The position numbers were made by a program, and so were the translations under genes. Of a DNA stretch of 7,822 nt, positions 1-5,790 are shown one piece after another; positions within the stretch are counted from its first letter, which is position 1, and each line of letters starts with the position of its first letter. The stretch lies in assembly GCA_027451085.1 (NCBI GenBank), contig DAIDKA010000019.1, positions 1 through 7,822 of the forward strand. The letters are read 5' to 3'. This DNA comes from Gammaproteobacteria bacterium (lineage in GTDB: Bacteria; Pseudomonadota; Gammaproteobacteria; Steroidobacterales; Steroidobacteraceae). The notes beneath the pieces are model-generated. The model searched no databases and was not told the DNA's origin. It worked only from the letters and a program-made list of their open reading frames with translations.

Positions 1-656
1 AGGGCCGCTTCCCCCAGCATGTCATAGGAATGGCGGTAGCGCCGCTCCCGGGGGCCCTGCGAGCGTTCCAGCGCCGTACCGATGTCGCGGCCCATCACGA
101 ATTGCGCGCCCATCACGCGCATGGCCTGGCGCAGCGCCGAGCGCGCCACGGGTTCGGTGATGCGCGCCGCGAGTCTGCCGAGCCAGCCGCGCACCGAGCC
201 TGCGCTGTCGGGATCAATGTCCACCAGCCGCCCGCCGAGCATCAATCCCCAGGTGGATGCGTTCACCAGCAGCGAACCGCTGTCCCCCAGGTACCGCTCC
301 CAATCGCCGGCGGTGAGCTTGTCGGCGATCAACCGATCAGCGGTGGCCGCATCCGGGATGCGCAGCAGCGCCTCGGCCAGGCACATCAGGATGGCGCCCT
401 CGGGCGTGCTCAGATCATACCGGCGTAGCAGCGCATCCAATCCTCCACCATCAGGCCTGGCGGCACGTACACGCGCCACCAGCTCCACGGCTCGCGCCTG
501 CACCAGGGTGCGCTCGTCCTGTGGCAGCCGCGCCAGAGGCAGCAGGCGCTGCAGCGCTTGCGCCTCATCCGCCAGCCACGCCGCGTTGATGGCGGTCCCC
601 ACCTCCGACAGCAGCTGTTCCGGCGGTGCCAGAATGACGGATGCAGGCGTGCTCAC
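1..656 (-). CDS. putA: PutA N-terminal part (proline dehydrogenase / P5C dehydrogenase), cut by window edge
   Basis: PutA oxidises proline to glutamate in two steps, with an FAD proline dehydrogenase domain followed by an aldehyde dehydrogenase domain. Only the first 218 codons are present. They start at GTG 656, seven bases after a perfect AGGAGG. I translated the strand by hand and found no stop. The helical arm that precedes the proline dehydrogenase barrel is clear: EGAILMCLAEALLRIPD at residues 86-102, ADKLTAGDW at 111-119, LLVNASTWGLML at 129-140, AMRVMGAQFV at 178-187 and RYRHSYDMLGEAA at 206-218. All match the E. coli PutA pattern closely. The protein starts about where E. coli PutA residue 85-90 would lie, so the N-terminal ribbon-helix-helix DNA-binding domain is absent and the protein should not act as its own repressor (inference). 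The barrel, the dehydrogenase domain and the catalytic residues lie beyond the window. It follows yhhQ by 21 bases on the same strand, which suggests co-transcription. Confidence 0.93.
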   Translation of the reverse strand, partial: MSTPASVILAPPEQLLSEVGTAINAAWLADEAQALQRLLPLARLPQDERTLVQARAVELVARVRAARPDGGGLDALLRRYDLSTPEGAILMCLAEALLRIPDAATADRLIADKLTAGDWERYLGDSGSLLVNASTWGLMLGGRLVDIDPDSAGSVRGWLGRLAARITEPVARSALRQAMRVMGAQFVMGRDIGTALERSQGPRERRYRHSYDMLGEAA

Positions 657-663
657 CGGCCCG

Positions 664-669
664 CCTCCT
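664..669 (-). promoter_or_regulatory. Ribosome binding site of putA
   Basis: AGGAGG, read on the minus strand, lies seven bases before GTG 656 and fixes a non-ATG start. It falls inside the 21-base gap after the yhhQ stop. It is the strongest Shine-Dalgarno sequence in the window. Confidence 0.8.
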
Positions 670-677
670 GGATCGGG

Positions 678-1394
678 CTACCCGGCCGGCCGGTCCCCCT
701 GGGCAACCGCCAGTGAGAAGGGTGTGAAATTGGTGCCGTAGTCATACCAGTCCTCCTGCTCCGAGCGCTTGAGGAAACCCACGAGGCGGTAGGTCACCGG
801 CGTGGCAATGACCTCCCAGGTGGACTTGAGCACGTACTGTGTGGCTGTGACCGTGACCAGTTCCTGCACGGTCCACACCCCGGCGAAGGCAATGACATAG
901 AACAGCGCCGAGTCCACCAGTTCGCCGCACACCGTCGAGCCGATGGTGCGCAGCCACAGCCAGCGGCCCCGGGTGAGGATCTTCAGTCTTGCCAGGATGT
1001 AGCTGTTGACGAAGGACCCGCACCAGAAGGCGACGACGGAGGCGGCGGCGATGCGCGGGGTGCTGCCGAAGATGGTCTGCACCGCGGCCTGCTTGTCGCG
1101 CCAGAAATCCGCCGGCGGCAGCTTCACGATCACCAGCGACATCAACGAGGCGAACAGCAGCGCGCCAAAACCCGCCCACACCGTGCGCCGGTCACGGGCA
1201 TAGCCATAAACCTCGGTGAGCACGTCGCCGAAGAAATAGGAGATGGGGAAGAACAGCACTCCGGCCATGAAGGTCACGGAGCCCACCACCGGCAGATGCA
1301 GCGTGGTCACCTTGGCCGCGCCGATGAGATTTGCGCACAGCAGCACGCACACATAACCCCCCAGCAGCAGGTCGTAATACTTGTAGTTTTTCAT
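678..1394 (-). CDS. yhhQ: YhhQ/DUF165 family queuosine-precursor transporter
   Basis: This 238-residue inner-membrane protein belongs to the YhhQ (DUF165, Vut_1) family, whose E. coli member takes up queuosine precursors (preQ0/preQ1) used to modify tRNA wobble guanosine. Hydrophobic stretches lie near residues 9-27, 38-58, 72-91, 114-136, 151-172 and 176-205, consistent with about six membrane spans. Family motifs are FFGDVLTEVYGYA at 54-66, RIAAASVVAFWCGSFVNS at 114-131 and WLWLRTIGSTVCGELVDS at 145-162. The tail EDWYDYGTNFTPFSL (214-228) is typical of the longer subgroup rather than of the E. coli protein. Start ATG 1394 lies 8 bases after the hslR stop. A GGGAG is about 11 bases upstream and overlaps the end of hslR, which suggests translational coupling. 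No queuosine biosynthesis gene is in the window, so the substrate assignment rests on the family. Confidence 0.9.
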   Translation of the reverse strand: MKNYKYYDLLLGGYVCVLLCANLIGAAKVTTLHLPVVGSVTFMAGVLFFPISYFFGDVLTEVYGYARDRRTVWAGFGALLFASLMSLVIVKLPPADFWRDKQAAVQTIFGSTPRIAAASVVAFWCGSFVNSYILARLKILTRGRWLWLRTIGSTVCGELVDSALFYVIAFAGVWTVQELVTVTATQYVLKSTWEVIATPVTYRLVGFLKRSEQEDWYDYGTNFTPFSLAVAQGDRPAG

Positions 1395-1402
1395 TTGCCG
1401 TT

Positions 1403-1822
1403 CTACTCCCGGCCGCGGATGCGCCGCAGCTCCTTGCGGTCATGTTTGTCCGGTCGTCCCTGCGGCCGGGGCGCGAAGGCGGTGGCCAGCTTCATGCGTT
1501 CGGCGAACTGCGCCCGCCGGGCGATGCTGGCCTCGGACTCGCGGTAGCAGGCGGCGGCTTCCGGCGCCGGGCCGCGCCGGGCAGGCAGCTGCAGGATTTC
1601 GCAGTCGAACGCCACAGCGCCCCGCGCAAACGCCAGGCTGTCACCCACCTTCACCGCGCGTGAGGACTTCACCCGCTCGCCGTTCAGGTGCACCCGGCCA
1701 CCGCTCACGGCTTCGGCAGCCAGCGAGCGTGACTTGAACAAGCGGACGAAGAACAGGAAGCGATCGATGCGCATCGACCCGTCGCCGGAGTCGGCATCGT
1801 CATCCTCTGAGTGGCGGCCCAT
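1403..1822 (-). CDS. hslR: Hsp15-like S4-domain RNA-binding protein
   Basis: This is a 139-residue homolog of heat-shock protein 15 (HslR), which in E. coli binds stalled 50S subunits carrying nascent chains and helps recycle them. The S4 RNA-binding fold occupies about residues 18-65, with the core RSLAAEAVSGGRVHLNGERV at 32-51 and SSRAVKVGD at 53-61. The basic tail RPDKHDRKELRRIRGR (123-138) matches the family's RPDKxxRR tail. The family's usual DKWLWAARFFKTR is here DRFLFFVRLFKSR, so both tryptophans are phenylalanine. The first ATG (1822) gives a 16-residue acidic leader (EDDDADSGDG) before MRIDRF. A second in-frame ATG at 1774 would start exactly at MRIDRF. Neither has a good Shine-Dalgarno sequence. 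I keep 1822 because E. coli Hsp15 also has residues before RLDKWLW, but the start is uncertain. It is separated from sppA by a terminator and palindrome cluster and probably has its own promoter. Confidence 0.9.
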   Translation of the reverse strand: MGRHSEDDDADSGDGSMRIDRFLFFVRLFKSRSLAAEAVSGGRVHLNGERVKSSRAVKVGDSLAFARGAVAFDCEILQLPARRGPAPEAAACYRESEASIARRAQFAERMKLATAFAPRPQGRPDKHDRKELRRIRGRE

Positions 1823-1829
1823 ACGGGCC

Positions 1830-1835
1830 AGTATA
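1830..1835 (-). promoter_or_regulatory. Candidate -10 box for hslR-yhhQ-putA
   Basis: TATACT on the minus strand (5 of 6 matches to TATAAT) lies in the 100-base gap between sppA and hslR, downstream of a probable terminator. No convincing -35 hexamer is found 15-18 bases upstream. Only seven bases separate it from ATG 1822, so transcription would begin at or next to the A of that ATG (a leaderless message) or leave about 48 bases before the internal ATG at 1774. Confidence 0.45.
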
Positions 1836-1855
1836 CAAAGATCCGTCTATTACTC

Positions 1856-1898
1856 GGCCCATCCGTGGGCCTCGCCCCTGCGGGGCCGCCCTGCGGGC
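1856..1898. repeat. Cluster of three small palindromes, REP-like
   Basis: Three perfect inverted repeats follow one another closely. The first is GGCCCA/TGGGCC with loop TCCG at 1856-1871. The second is GCCCC/GGGGC with loop TGC at 1874-1886. The third is GCCC/GGGC with loop TGC at 1888-1898. The last two share the core CCCTGCGGG. The terminator hairpin at 1903-1924 makes a fourth. The cluster fills most of the sppA-hslR gap and lies outside both genes, as dispersed REP/BIME-type elements do. Only one copy is in the window, so calling it a genome-wide repeat is inference. Confidence 0.5.
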
Positions 1899-1902
1899 GT
1901 TC

Positions 1903-1924
1903 AAAACGGCAATCCTGCCGTTTT
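1903..1924 (-). terminator. Probable intrinsic terminator after sppA, possibly bidirectional
   Basis: On the minus strand AAAACGGCA-GGAT-TGCCGTTTT forms a perfect nine-base-pair stem with a four-base loop. A four-T run closes the stem, followed by G. The sppA TAA (1925-1923) overlaps the first stem arm. The reverse strand also ends in TTTT, so it could stop transcription both ways. The T run is short, so efficiency may be moderate. It likely separates the trmD-rplS-sppA transcript from hslR. Confidence 0.65.
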
Positions 1925-3764
1925 AGTGGACGGTGCAGAAACAATAGTCGTACAGGCGGCCGCTGCGATTGAAGCGGGCAAGACGTTCGGCTTCCTTCAG
2001 CACTGGATCGAACTGCCGGACCAGGGCCGACAAACCGCCCTGGTCGCCCAGGCCGGCCGACGTCATCAGGCGCACGGCCCGCACTTCCAGCTGCAGCGCC
2101 AGGGTCTGCGCCCAGGTCAGCTGCGGCTCCATGAACTGCACCTTGTAGTTGGTGCCGAGCTTGGCGCGCCGGGCCGCCGCCTTCACGGCATCGTCGAAGG
2201 AGCCCAGGTGATCCACCAGTCCCCGGGCCGCGGCATCCTGGCCTGACCACACGTGACCCTGGCCGATGGCATCCACCTGCTCCGGGGTCTTGTGACGACC
2301 GTCGGCCACATGCTGCAAGAACTGGGCATAGCCGTTCTGCACGGTGGCCTGGATCATCAGGCGCTGTTCCTCGCCCAACGGGCGCTCGATCTGCAGTTCC
2401 CCGGCCGGCGGCGTGGTGGCCAGGCCATCAACACCCACACCAACCTTGTCGAGCACGCGGCTGACCGTGGGGATCACGGCAAAAATCCCGATGGACCCGG
2501 TGATCGTGGCCGGATGGGCCCAGATTTCGCTGGCCGGAGAAGAGATGTAGTAACCGCCGGAGGCCGCATAGTTGGCCATGGAGACCACCACCGGCTTACC
2601 GGCCTTCTGCAGCGCCTGCACCTCGCGGTAGATCAGCTCCGAGGCCGTGGCACTGCCGCCAGGGCTGTCCACGCGCAGCACCACCGACTTGATCTTGTCG
2701 TCCTTGCCGGCGGTGCGCAGCAATTGCACGAGGTTGTCCCCGCCGATGCTGCCCGGAGGCTGGCTGCCGTCGAGGATGTCCCCCTCGGCGACGATCACCG
2801 CCACCCGCGGGTCGCGGCGCCCCAGCGCCGATGCGGCATGCACGGTGCGCACGTAGTCGGAGGCATCGATGCCACGGAAGGAGCCGTCATCGTCAAAGCC
2901 CGTGATCCGGCCGATACGCTCTTCGACCTCGCGCGTGGGTTTGACGCCGGTCACGAGCTTCGCCGTCAACGCCAGCTCCGCCACCGGCCCCTTGGCATCG
3001 GCCGCCGACTTCGGCAGCGACTGCACGTAGTTGAGGACGGCGCCGGCCGGCAGGCCCCGGGCCCGGGTCACGGCGGCGAGGTAGTTGCTCCACAGCGCGT
3101 TCAGGTACGCAAGGCTTTCCTCGCGGTCCTGCGGCGACATGTCGTTGCGTGTGTACTCCTCCACGGCGCTCTTGTACTGGCCGACGCGGAACACATTGAT
3201 GTCCACGTGCAGCTTGTCGAGGATGTCCTTGTAGTACAGGCGGTAGCGGCTGTAGCCATCGATGATCAGGTAGCCCAGCGGGTCAAGGTAGATCTCATCC
3301 GCGTTGGCCGCCAGGTAGTACTGGTCGCGTGCGTAGCTCTGACCGTAGGCGACGACCTTCTTGCCGCTGCCGCGGAAGTCGCGGATGGCGGCGGCCAGCT
3401 CCGACAGCGTGGCCTGCCCGGCGGCCCCGTCCATGTTGTCAAAGTTGAGCACCAGAACCTTGATGCGCGGGTCATGGGCGGCGGCGTGGATGGCGTCGAC
3501 GAGATCCCACAGCAGGGTCTCATCGTGCCCGGTGCCGCGCGCCTGGGCGATGGCGCGGCTCAGCGGATCGCCGGAAAGCTGCTCCACCAGGGTGCCCGAG
3601 GGTGCGACCACCAGGGCCGCCTGGTCCGGCACGTGCGGGATGGAACCCCGCAACGCGCCGATGACGAAACCTGCGATGACCAGCAGCACCAGCAGGTGCA
3701 GGAAGCGGCGCAGCCCGTCGAGGCCGCGCCACAACACCGAGAGCATGGAACGTATCGTGCCCAT
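1923..3764 (-). CDS. sppA: Signal peptide peptidase SppA, 67K type (family S49)
   Basis: SppA is an inner-membrane serine protease that degrades signal peptides left after secretion. This copy has 613 residues, close to the 618 of E. coli SppA, and has the long tandem-domain architecture. A single hydrophobic anchor lies at about 21-38, after a basic N-terminus. The N-terminal S49-like domain (about 95-290) carries the general-base lysine K198 in RVGQYKSAVE (193-202), equivalent to E. coli K209. The C-terminal domain (about 320-530) carries the nucleophile S402 in ANYAASGGYY (397-406), equivalent to S409, and the LRVDSPGGSATASE motif at 363-376. Both catalytic residues are present, so the enzyme should be active. 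It lies 29 bases after rplS. ATG 3764 has no clear Shine-Dalgarno sequence. An in-frame ATG at 3746 (residue 7) is possible, but would lose only six residues before the anchor. It probably shares the upstream ribosomal transcript and ends at the hairpin at 1903-1924. Confidence 0.95.
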   Translation of the reverse strand: MGTIRSMLSVLWRGLDGLRRFLHLLVLLVIAGFVIGALRGSIPHVPDQAALVVAPSGTLVEQLSGDPLSRAIAQARGTGHDETLLWDLVDAIHAAAHDPRIKVLVLNFDNMDGAAGQATLSELAAAIRDFRGSGKKVVAYGQSYARDQYYLAANADEIYLDPLGYLIIDGYSRYRLYYKDILDKLHVDINVFRVGQYKSAVEEYTRNDMSPQDREESLAYLNALWSNYLAAVTRARGLPAGAVLNYVQSLPKSAADAKGPVAELALTAKLVTGVKPTREVEERIGRITGFDDDGSFRGIDASDYVRTVHAASALGRRDPRVAVIVAEGDILDGSQPPGSIGGDNLVQLLRTAGKDDKIKSVVLRVDSPGGSATASELIYREVQALQKAGKPVVVSMANYAASGGYYISSPASEIWAHPATITGSIGIFAVIPTVSRVLDKVGVGVDGLATTPPAGELQIERPLGEEQRLMIQATVQNGYAQFLQHVADGRHKTPEQVDAIGQGHVWSGQDAAARGLVDHLGSFDDAVKAAARRAKLGTNYKVQFMEPQLTWAQTLALQLEVRAVRLMTSAGLGDQGGLSALVRQFDPVLKEAERLARFNRSGRLYDYCFCTVH

Positions 3765-3793
3765 GTCGGCGCCGGTTCAGGCGAGGCGGAAGG

Positions 3794-4135
3794 TCAGACC
3801 TTCTCTTCGATACGGGCTGCCTTGCCCGAACGATCGCGCAGGTAGTACAGCTTGGCGCGGCGCACACTGCCACGGCGCTTCACCGTCACTTCGCTGATCG
3901 CCGGGCTGTGGCTCTGGAACACCCGCTCCACGCCTTCGCCGTGGGAGATCTTGCGCACGGTGAACGAGGAGTTCAGGCCGCGGTTACTCTTGGCGATCAC
4001 CACGCCTTCGTACGCCTGCATACGCTCACGGTCGCCCTCGGTCACCTTGACCTGCACGACCACGGTGTCCCCCGGATTGAACTCCGGCAGCTGCCGCGTC
4101 ATGCGGCTCTTTTCGATTTCCTGAACGATATTCAT
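3794..4135 (-). CDS. rplS: 50S ribosomal protein L19 (bL19)
   Basis: L19 sits at the 30S-50S interface of the ribosome. The 113-residue product fits the family length (115 in E. coli). Signature stretches are FNPGDTVVVQVKVTEGDRER at 19-38, QAYEGVVIAKSNRGLNSSFT at 40-59, RKISHGEGVERVF at 61-73 and RAKLYYLRDRSGKAARI at 93-109. ATG 4135 (MNIVQEIEK) lies four bases after the trmD stop. AGAGGG, inside the end of trmD, serves as its ribosome binding site. An upstream extension of the same frame overlaps trmD and is not homologous, so I reject it. It is the last gene of the conserved rpsP-rimM-trmD-rplS set. A small hairpin, GAAGGT/ACCTTC (3789-3803), spans its stop codon but has no T run. Confidence 0.97.
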   Translation of the reverse strand: MNIVQEIEKSRMTRQLPEFNPGDTVVVQVKVTEGDRERMQAYEGVVIAKSNRGLNSSFTVRKISHGEGVERVFQSHSPAISEVTVKRRGSVRRAKLYYLRDRSGKAARIEEKV

Positions 4136-4139
4136 GGCT

Positions 4140-4898
4140 TCAACCCTCTTCTGCTTCGCCGCGCTCCCGCGCGGCGATATGTTCATCCAGCAACCGGCTC
4201 GCCTCGGGATCAACCCCGTGTGCGAGCAACAGGTCCGGGCGGCGTTGCCACGTCCGCACCACCGCCTGCCCCAGCCGCCAGCGGTGGATATCCGCATGGT
4301 TGCCCGAGGACAGCACTCCCGGAACACTCAAACCCTCAAAAACCTCCGGCCGCGTGTAATGCGGCCAGTCGAGCAGCCCCTGGTCGAAGGACTCCTCGAC
4401 ACTGGAACGCTCATCTCCCAGCGTGCCCGGCAACAGACGCGTCACTGCGTCGATCACCGTCAGCGCCGGCAGCTCCCCGCCGGAGAGCACGTAGTCGCCC
4501 ACCGACAGCTCGCGGTCGATCCCGAGGCGGATGATGCGTTCATCCAGACCCTCATAGCGTCCCGCGACCAGCACAAACCCCGGCAGCGCCGCAAGCTCAC
4601 GCACCCCGCGCTGATCCAGCCTCCGGCCCTGGGCCGAAAGGTAGATGCGCGGACTGCCCTCGGGCAGCCGGGCGTGCGCGGCGCGTATCGCAGCCAGCAT
4701 CGGCCCCGGCTTCAGCACCATGCCGGGCCCGCCACCGTACGGCCGGTCATCGACCGTCCGGTGCACATCGTTCGCATACGCGCGCGGGTCGCAGGTCCCC
4801 ACGCTCACCAGGCCACGTTCTGCGGCCCGCCCCAGCACGCCGTACTTCAGCACGCCGGTGATGAGTTCCGGAAACAGCGTGACGACCTCGATCTTCAC
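4140..4898 (-). CDS. trmD: tRNA (guanine-37-N1)-methyltransferase TrmD
   Basis: TrmD methylates N1 of G37 next to the anticodon using S-adenosylmethionine, preventing +1 frameshifts. It is an essential SPOUT-class homodimer. From GTG 4898 the product is 252 residues (255 in E. coli) and aligns collinearly. Motifs are HRTVDDRPYGGGPGM at 46-60, IYLSAQGRRLDQ at 85-96, the knot segments AGRYEGLDER at 112-121 and SVGDYVLSGGELPA at 132-145, R154, GLLDWPHYTRPEV at 174-186 and SGNHADIHRWRL at 198-209. I chose GTG 4898 because MKIEVVTLFPE is the family's start and GGAGAGGCGGAG lies just before it. A TTG at 4916 would add six residues but has no matching ribosome site. The residue equal to E. coli catalytic D169 is Glu (E169 in VEESF), which is noteworthy. 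It starts 19 bases after the rimM stop. Confidence 0.96.
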   Translation of the reverse strand: MKIEVVTLFPELITGVLKYGVLGRAAERGLVSVGTCDPRAYANDVHRTVDDRPYGGGPGMVLKPGPMLAAIRAAHARLPEGSPRIYLSAQGRRLDQRGVRELAALPGFVLVAGRYEGLDERIIRLGIDRELSVGDYVLSGGELPALTVIDAVTRLLPGTLGDERSSVEESFDQGLLDWPHYTRPEVFEGLSVPGVLSSGNHADIHRWRLGQAVVRTWQRRPDLLLAHGVDPEASRLLDEHIAARERGEAEEG

Positions 4899-4917
4899 GT
4901 TGCTCCGCCTCTCCAAG

Positions 4918-5412
4918 TCAGTCGAGATCGGCCGGCCAGTCGACGGTCACGCCTTGCCCCAGTTCGACCTTGCTCAGATACCGCGGGACGGCCGGAATCC
5001 AGTACTCGCGGACACCACGCACCACCATCAGGGCGTGCACCGGCCCGTCCACGAAGTACTGCAGTTCTCCCAGGCTCACGCCTTCGAGGTTCTGCACCGG
5101 CAGACCGATGAGGTCCGCCCGGTAGTATTCGCGTTTGCCCGGTTCGGGCAACTGCTGCCTGCTGACCAGGATCGCCGCGCCCCTCAGGGTCGCTGCCGCA
5201 TCCCGGTCCGCGACATCTTCCAGCTTCGCCACCAGGCCGCGTCCCTGAACCCGACCTTCCAGCAGCTTGCGGTGCACGGGTTCCCCCGACAAGCGCAAGG
5301 CCCAGACGGGGTAACCGAGCAATCCATCCAGCGGATCGGTGAACGACTGGACATGCATCCAGCCCGTCACCCCGTACGGACTACCGATCCGTCCGAGTTC
5401 GATCCACTCCAT
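4918..5412 (-). CDS. rimM: 16S rRNA processing protein RimM
   Basis: RimM binds S19 and helps fold the 30S head during ribosome assembly. The 164-residue protein has the usual two parts. The N-terminal RimM barrel (about 1-85) carries IELGRIGSPYGVTGWMHVQS at 4-23 and FTDP at 24-27. The C-terminal PRC-barrel (about 94-164) carries REYYRADLIGLPV at 94-106 and ends VTVDWPADLD. The paired tyrosines (Y96, Y97) needed in E. coli are kept, but the following aromatic (usually Trp) is Arg here. ATG 5412 is immediately preceded by AGAAGGAC. The GGA is only one base from ATG, an unfavourable spacing, and a stable hairpin lies just upstream. Lower expression than the neighbouring ribosomal proteins is therefore likely (inference; such differential expression is established for the E. 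coli trmD operon). Confidence 0.95.
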   Translation of the reverse strand: MEWIELGRIGSPYGVTGWMHVQSFTDPLDGLLGYPVWALRLSGEPVHRKLLEGRVQGRGLVAKLEDVADRDAAATLRGAAILVSRQQLPEPGKREYYRADLIGLPVQNLEGVSLGELQYFVDGPVHALMVVRGVREYWIPAVPRYLSKVELGQGVTVDWPADLD

Positions 5413-5420
5413 GTCCTTCT

Positions 5421-5443
5421 GGCCAGCCCGCAGCGGGCCGGCC
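5421..5443 (-). promoter_or_regulatory. Stable hairpin in the rpsP-rimM gap
   Basis: On the minus strand GGCCGGCCCG and CGGGCTGGCC pair over ten base pairs (one G-U) around the loop CTG. It fills most of the 36-base gap. It starts five bases after the rpsP stop and ends eight bases before the rimM ATG, right against the AGAAGGA. There is no T run, so it is not an intrinsic terminator. A role in setting rimM translation is inferred. Confidence 0.65.
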
Positions 5444-5448
5444 CGCCC

Positions 5449-5709
5449 TCAGGCAGCGGCCACGGCCTGCTTGCGGAAGGTGGTCACCAGCTGAGCCACG
5501 CGGTCCGACTGCTGAGCGCCCTTGCCAACCCAGTAATCGATGCGCGGCAGGTCCAGCTTGAGCTTCGGCTCACCCTTGCGGGCAATCGGGTTGAAGAACC
5601 CGACCTGCTCCAGACTGGCGCTGCCCTGGCGCTTGCGGCTGTCGGTCACGACAACGTGATAAAAGGGCTGATTCCGCGCGCCGCGGCGCGTCAGACGAAT
5701 CGTTACCAT
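5449..5709 (-). CDS. rpsP: 30S ribosomal protein S16 (bS16)
   Basis: S16 is a small primary-to-secondary assembly protein of the 30S subunit. The 86-residue product has the full family pattern: MVTIRLTRRGARNQPFYHVV at 1-20, VTDSRKRQG at 21-29, LEQVGFFNP at 33-41, LDLPRIDYWVGKGAQQSDRV at 52-71. Family length is usually 80-90. ATG 5709 has GGAG five bases upstream. It opens the trmD operon, with a promoter-like box and a structured leader before it. Confidence 0.97.
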   Translation of the reverse strand: MVTIRLTRRGARNQPFYHVVVTDSRKRQGSASLEQVGFFNPIARKGEPKLKLDLPRIDYWVGKGAQQSDRVAQLVTTFRKQAVAAA

Positions 5710-5720
5710 TGGCTCTCCGA

Positions 5721-5774
5721 GGCCTTTTCAAAGGCCCACTGTCTTGAACTTGACAGGGCGACCACCGCCCCGTC
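5721..5774 (-). promoter_or_regulatory. Structured leader of rpsP with competing hairpins
   Basis: On the minus strand, hairpin A at 5752-5774 pairs GACGGGGCG with CGCCCTGTC (nine pairs, one G-U, loop GTGGT). Hairpin B at 5721-5736 pairs GGCCTT with AAGGCC (loop TGAA) and ends two bases before the GGAG ribosome site. A third pairing, CCCTGTC with GACAGTGGG (5735-5758, eight pairs with one bulged T), uses the 3' arm of A and the first bases of B, so it excludes both. No T run follows any of them. It resembles a ribosomal-protein leader, but a ligand is not known from sequence. Confidence 0.45.
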
Positions 5775-5790
5775 CCAAAAAAGAGCGCGG

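Noticed and set aside
82..741. A 219-codon open frame on the plus strand over putA
   Set aside because: The minus-strand frame matches PutA residue by residue. The plus frame is a Ser/Arg/Ala-rich shadow.
2253..3845. A 530-codon open frame on the plus strand opposite sppA
   Set aside because: It is antisense to a full-length SppA with both catalytic residues. Its composition is His/Arg/Gln/Val-rich, as expected from reading GC-rich codons backwards, and no domain is recognisable.
4899..4916. TTG at 4916 as the trmD start
   Set aside because: It would place the start one base after the rimM stop with no suitable ribosome site. GTG 4898 has GGAGAGG/GGAG upstream and matches the family N-terminus.
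4134..5111. Long plus-strand open frame over trmD and rimM
   Set aside because: It is antisense to two conserved genes, with no recognisable domain and shadow-type composition.
5752..5774. Hairpin after ffh as an intrinsic terminator
   Set aside because: On the minus strand the six-T run precedes the stem rather than following it, and on the plus strand the stem is followed by A residues. It lies after the candidate rpsP promoter, so a leader role fits better.
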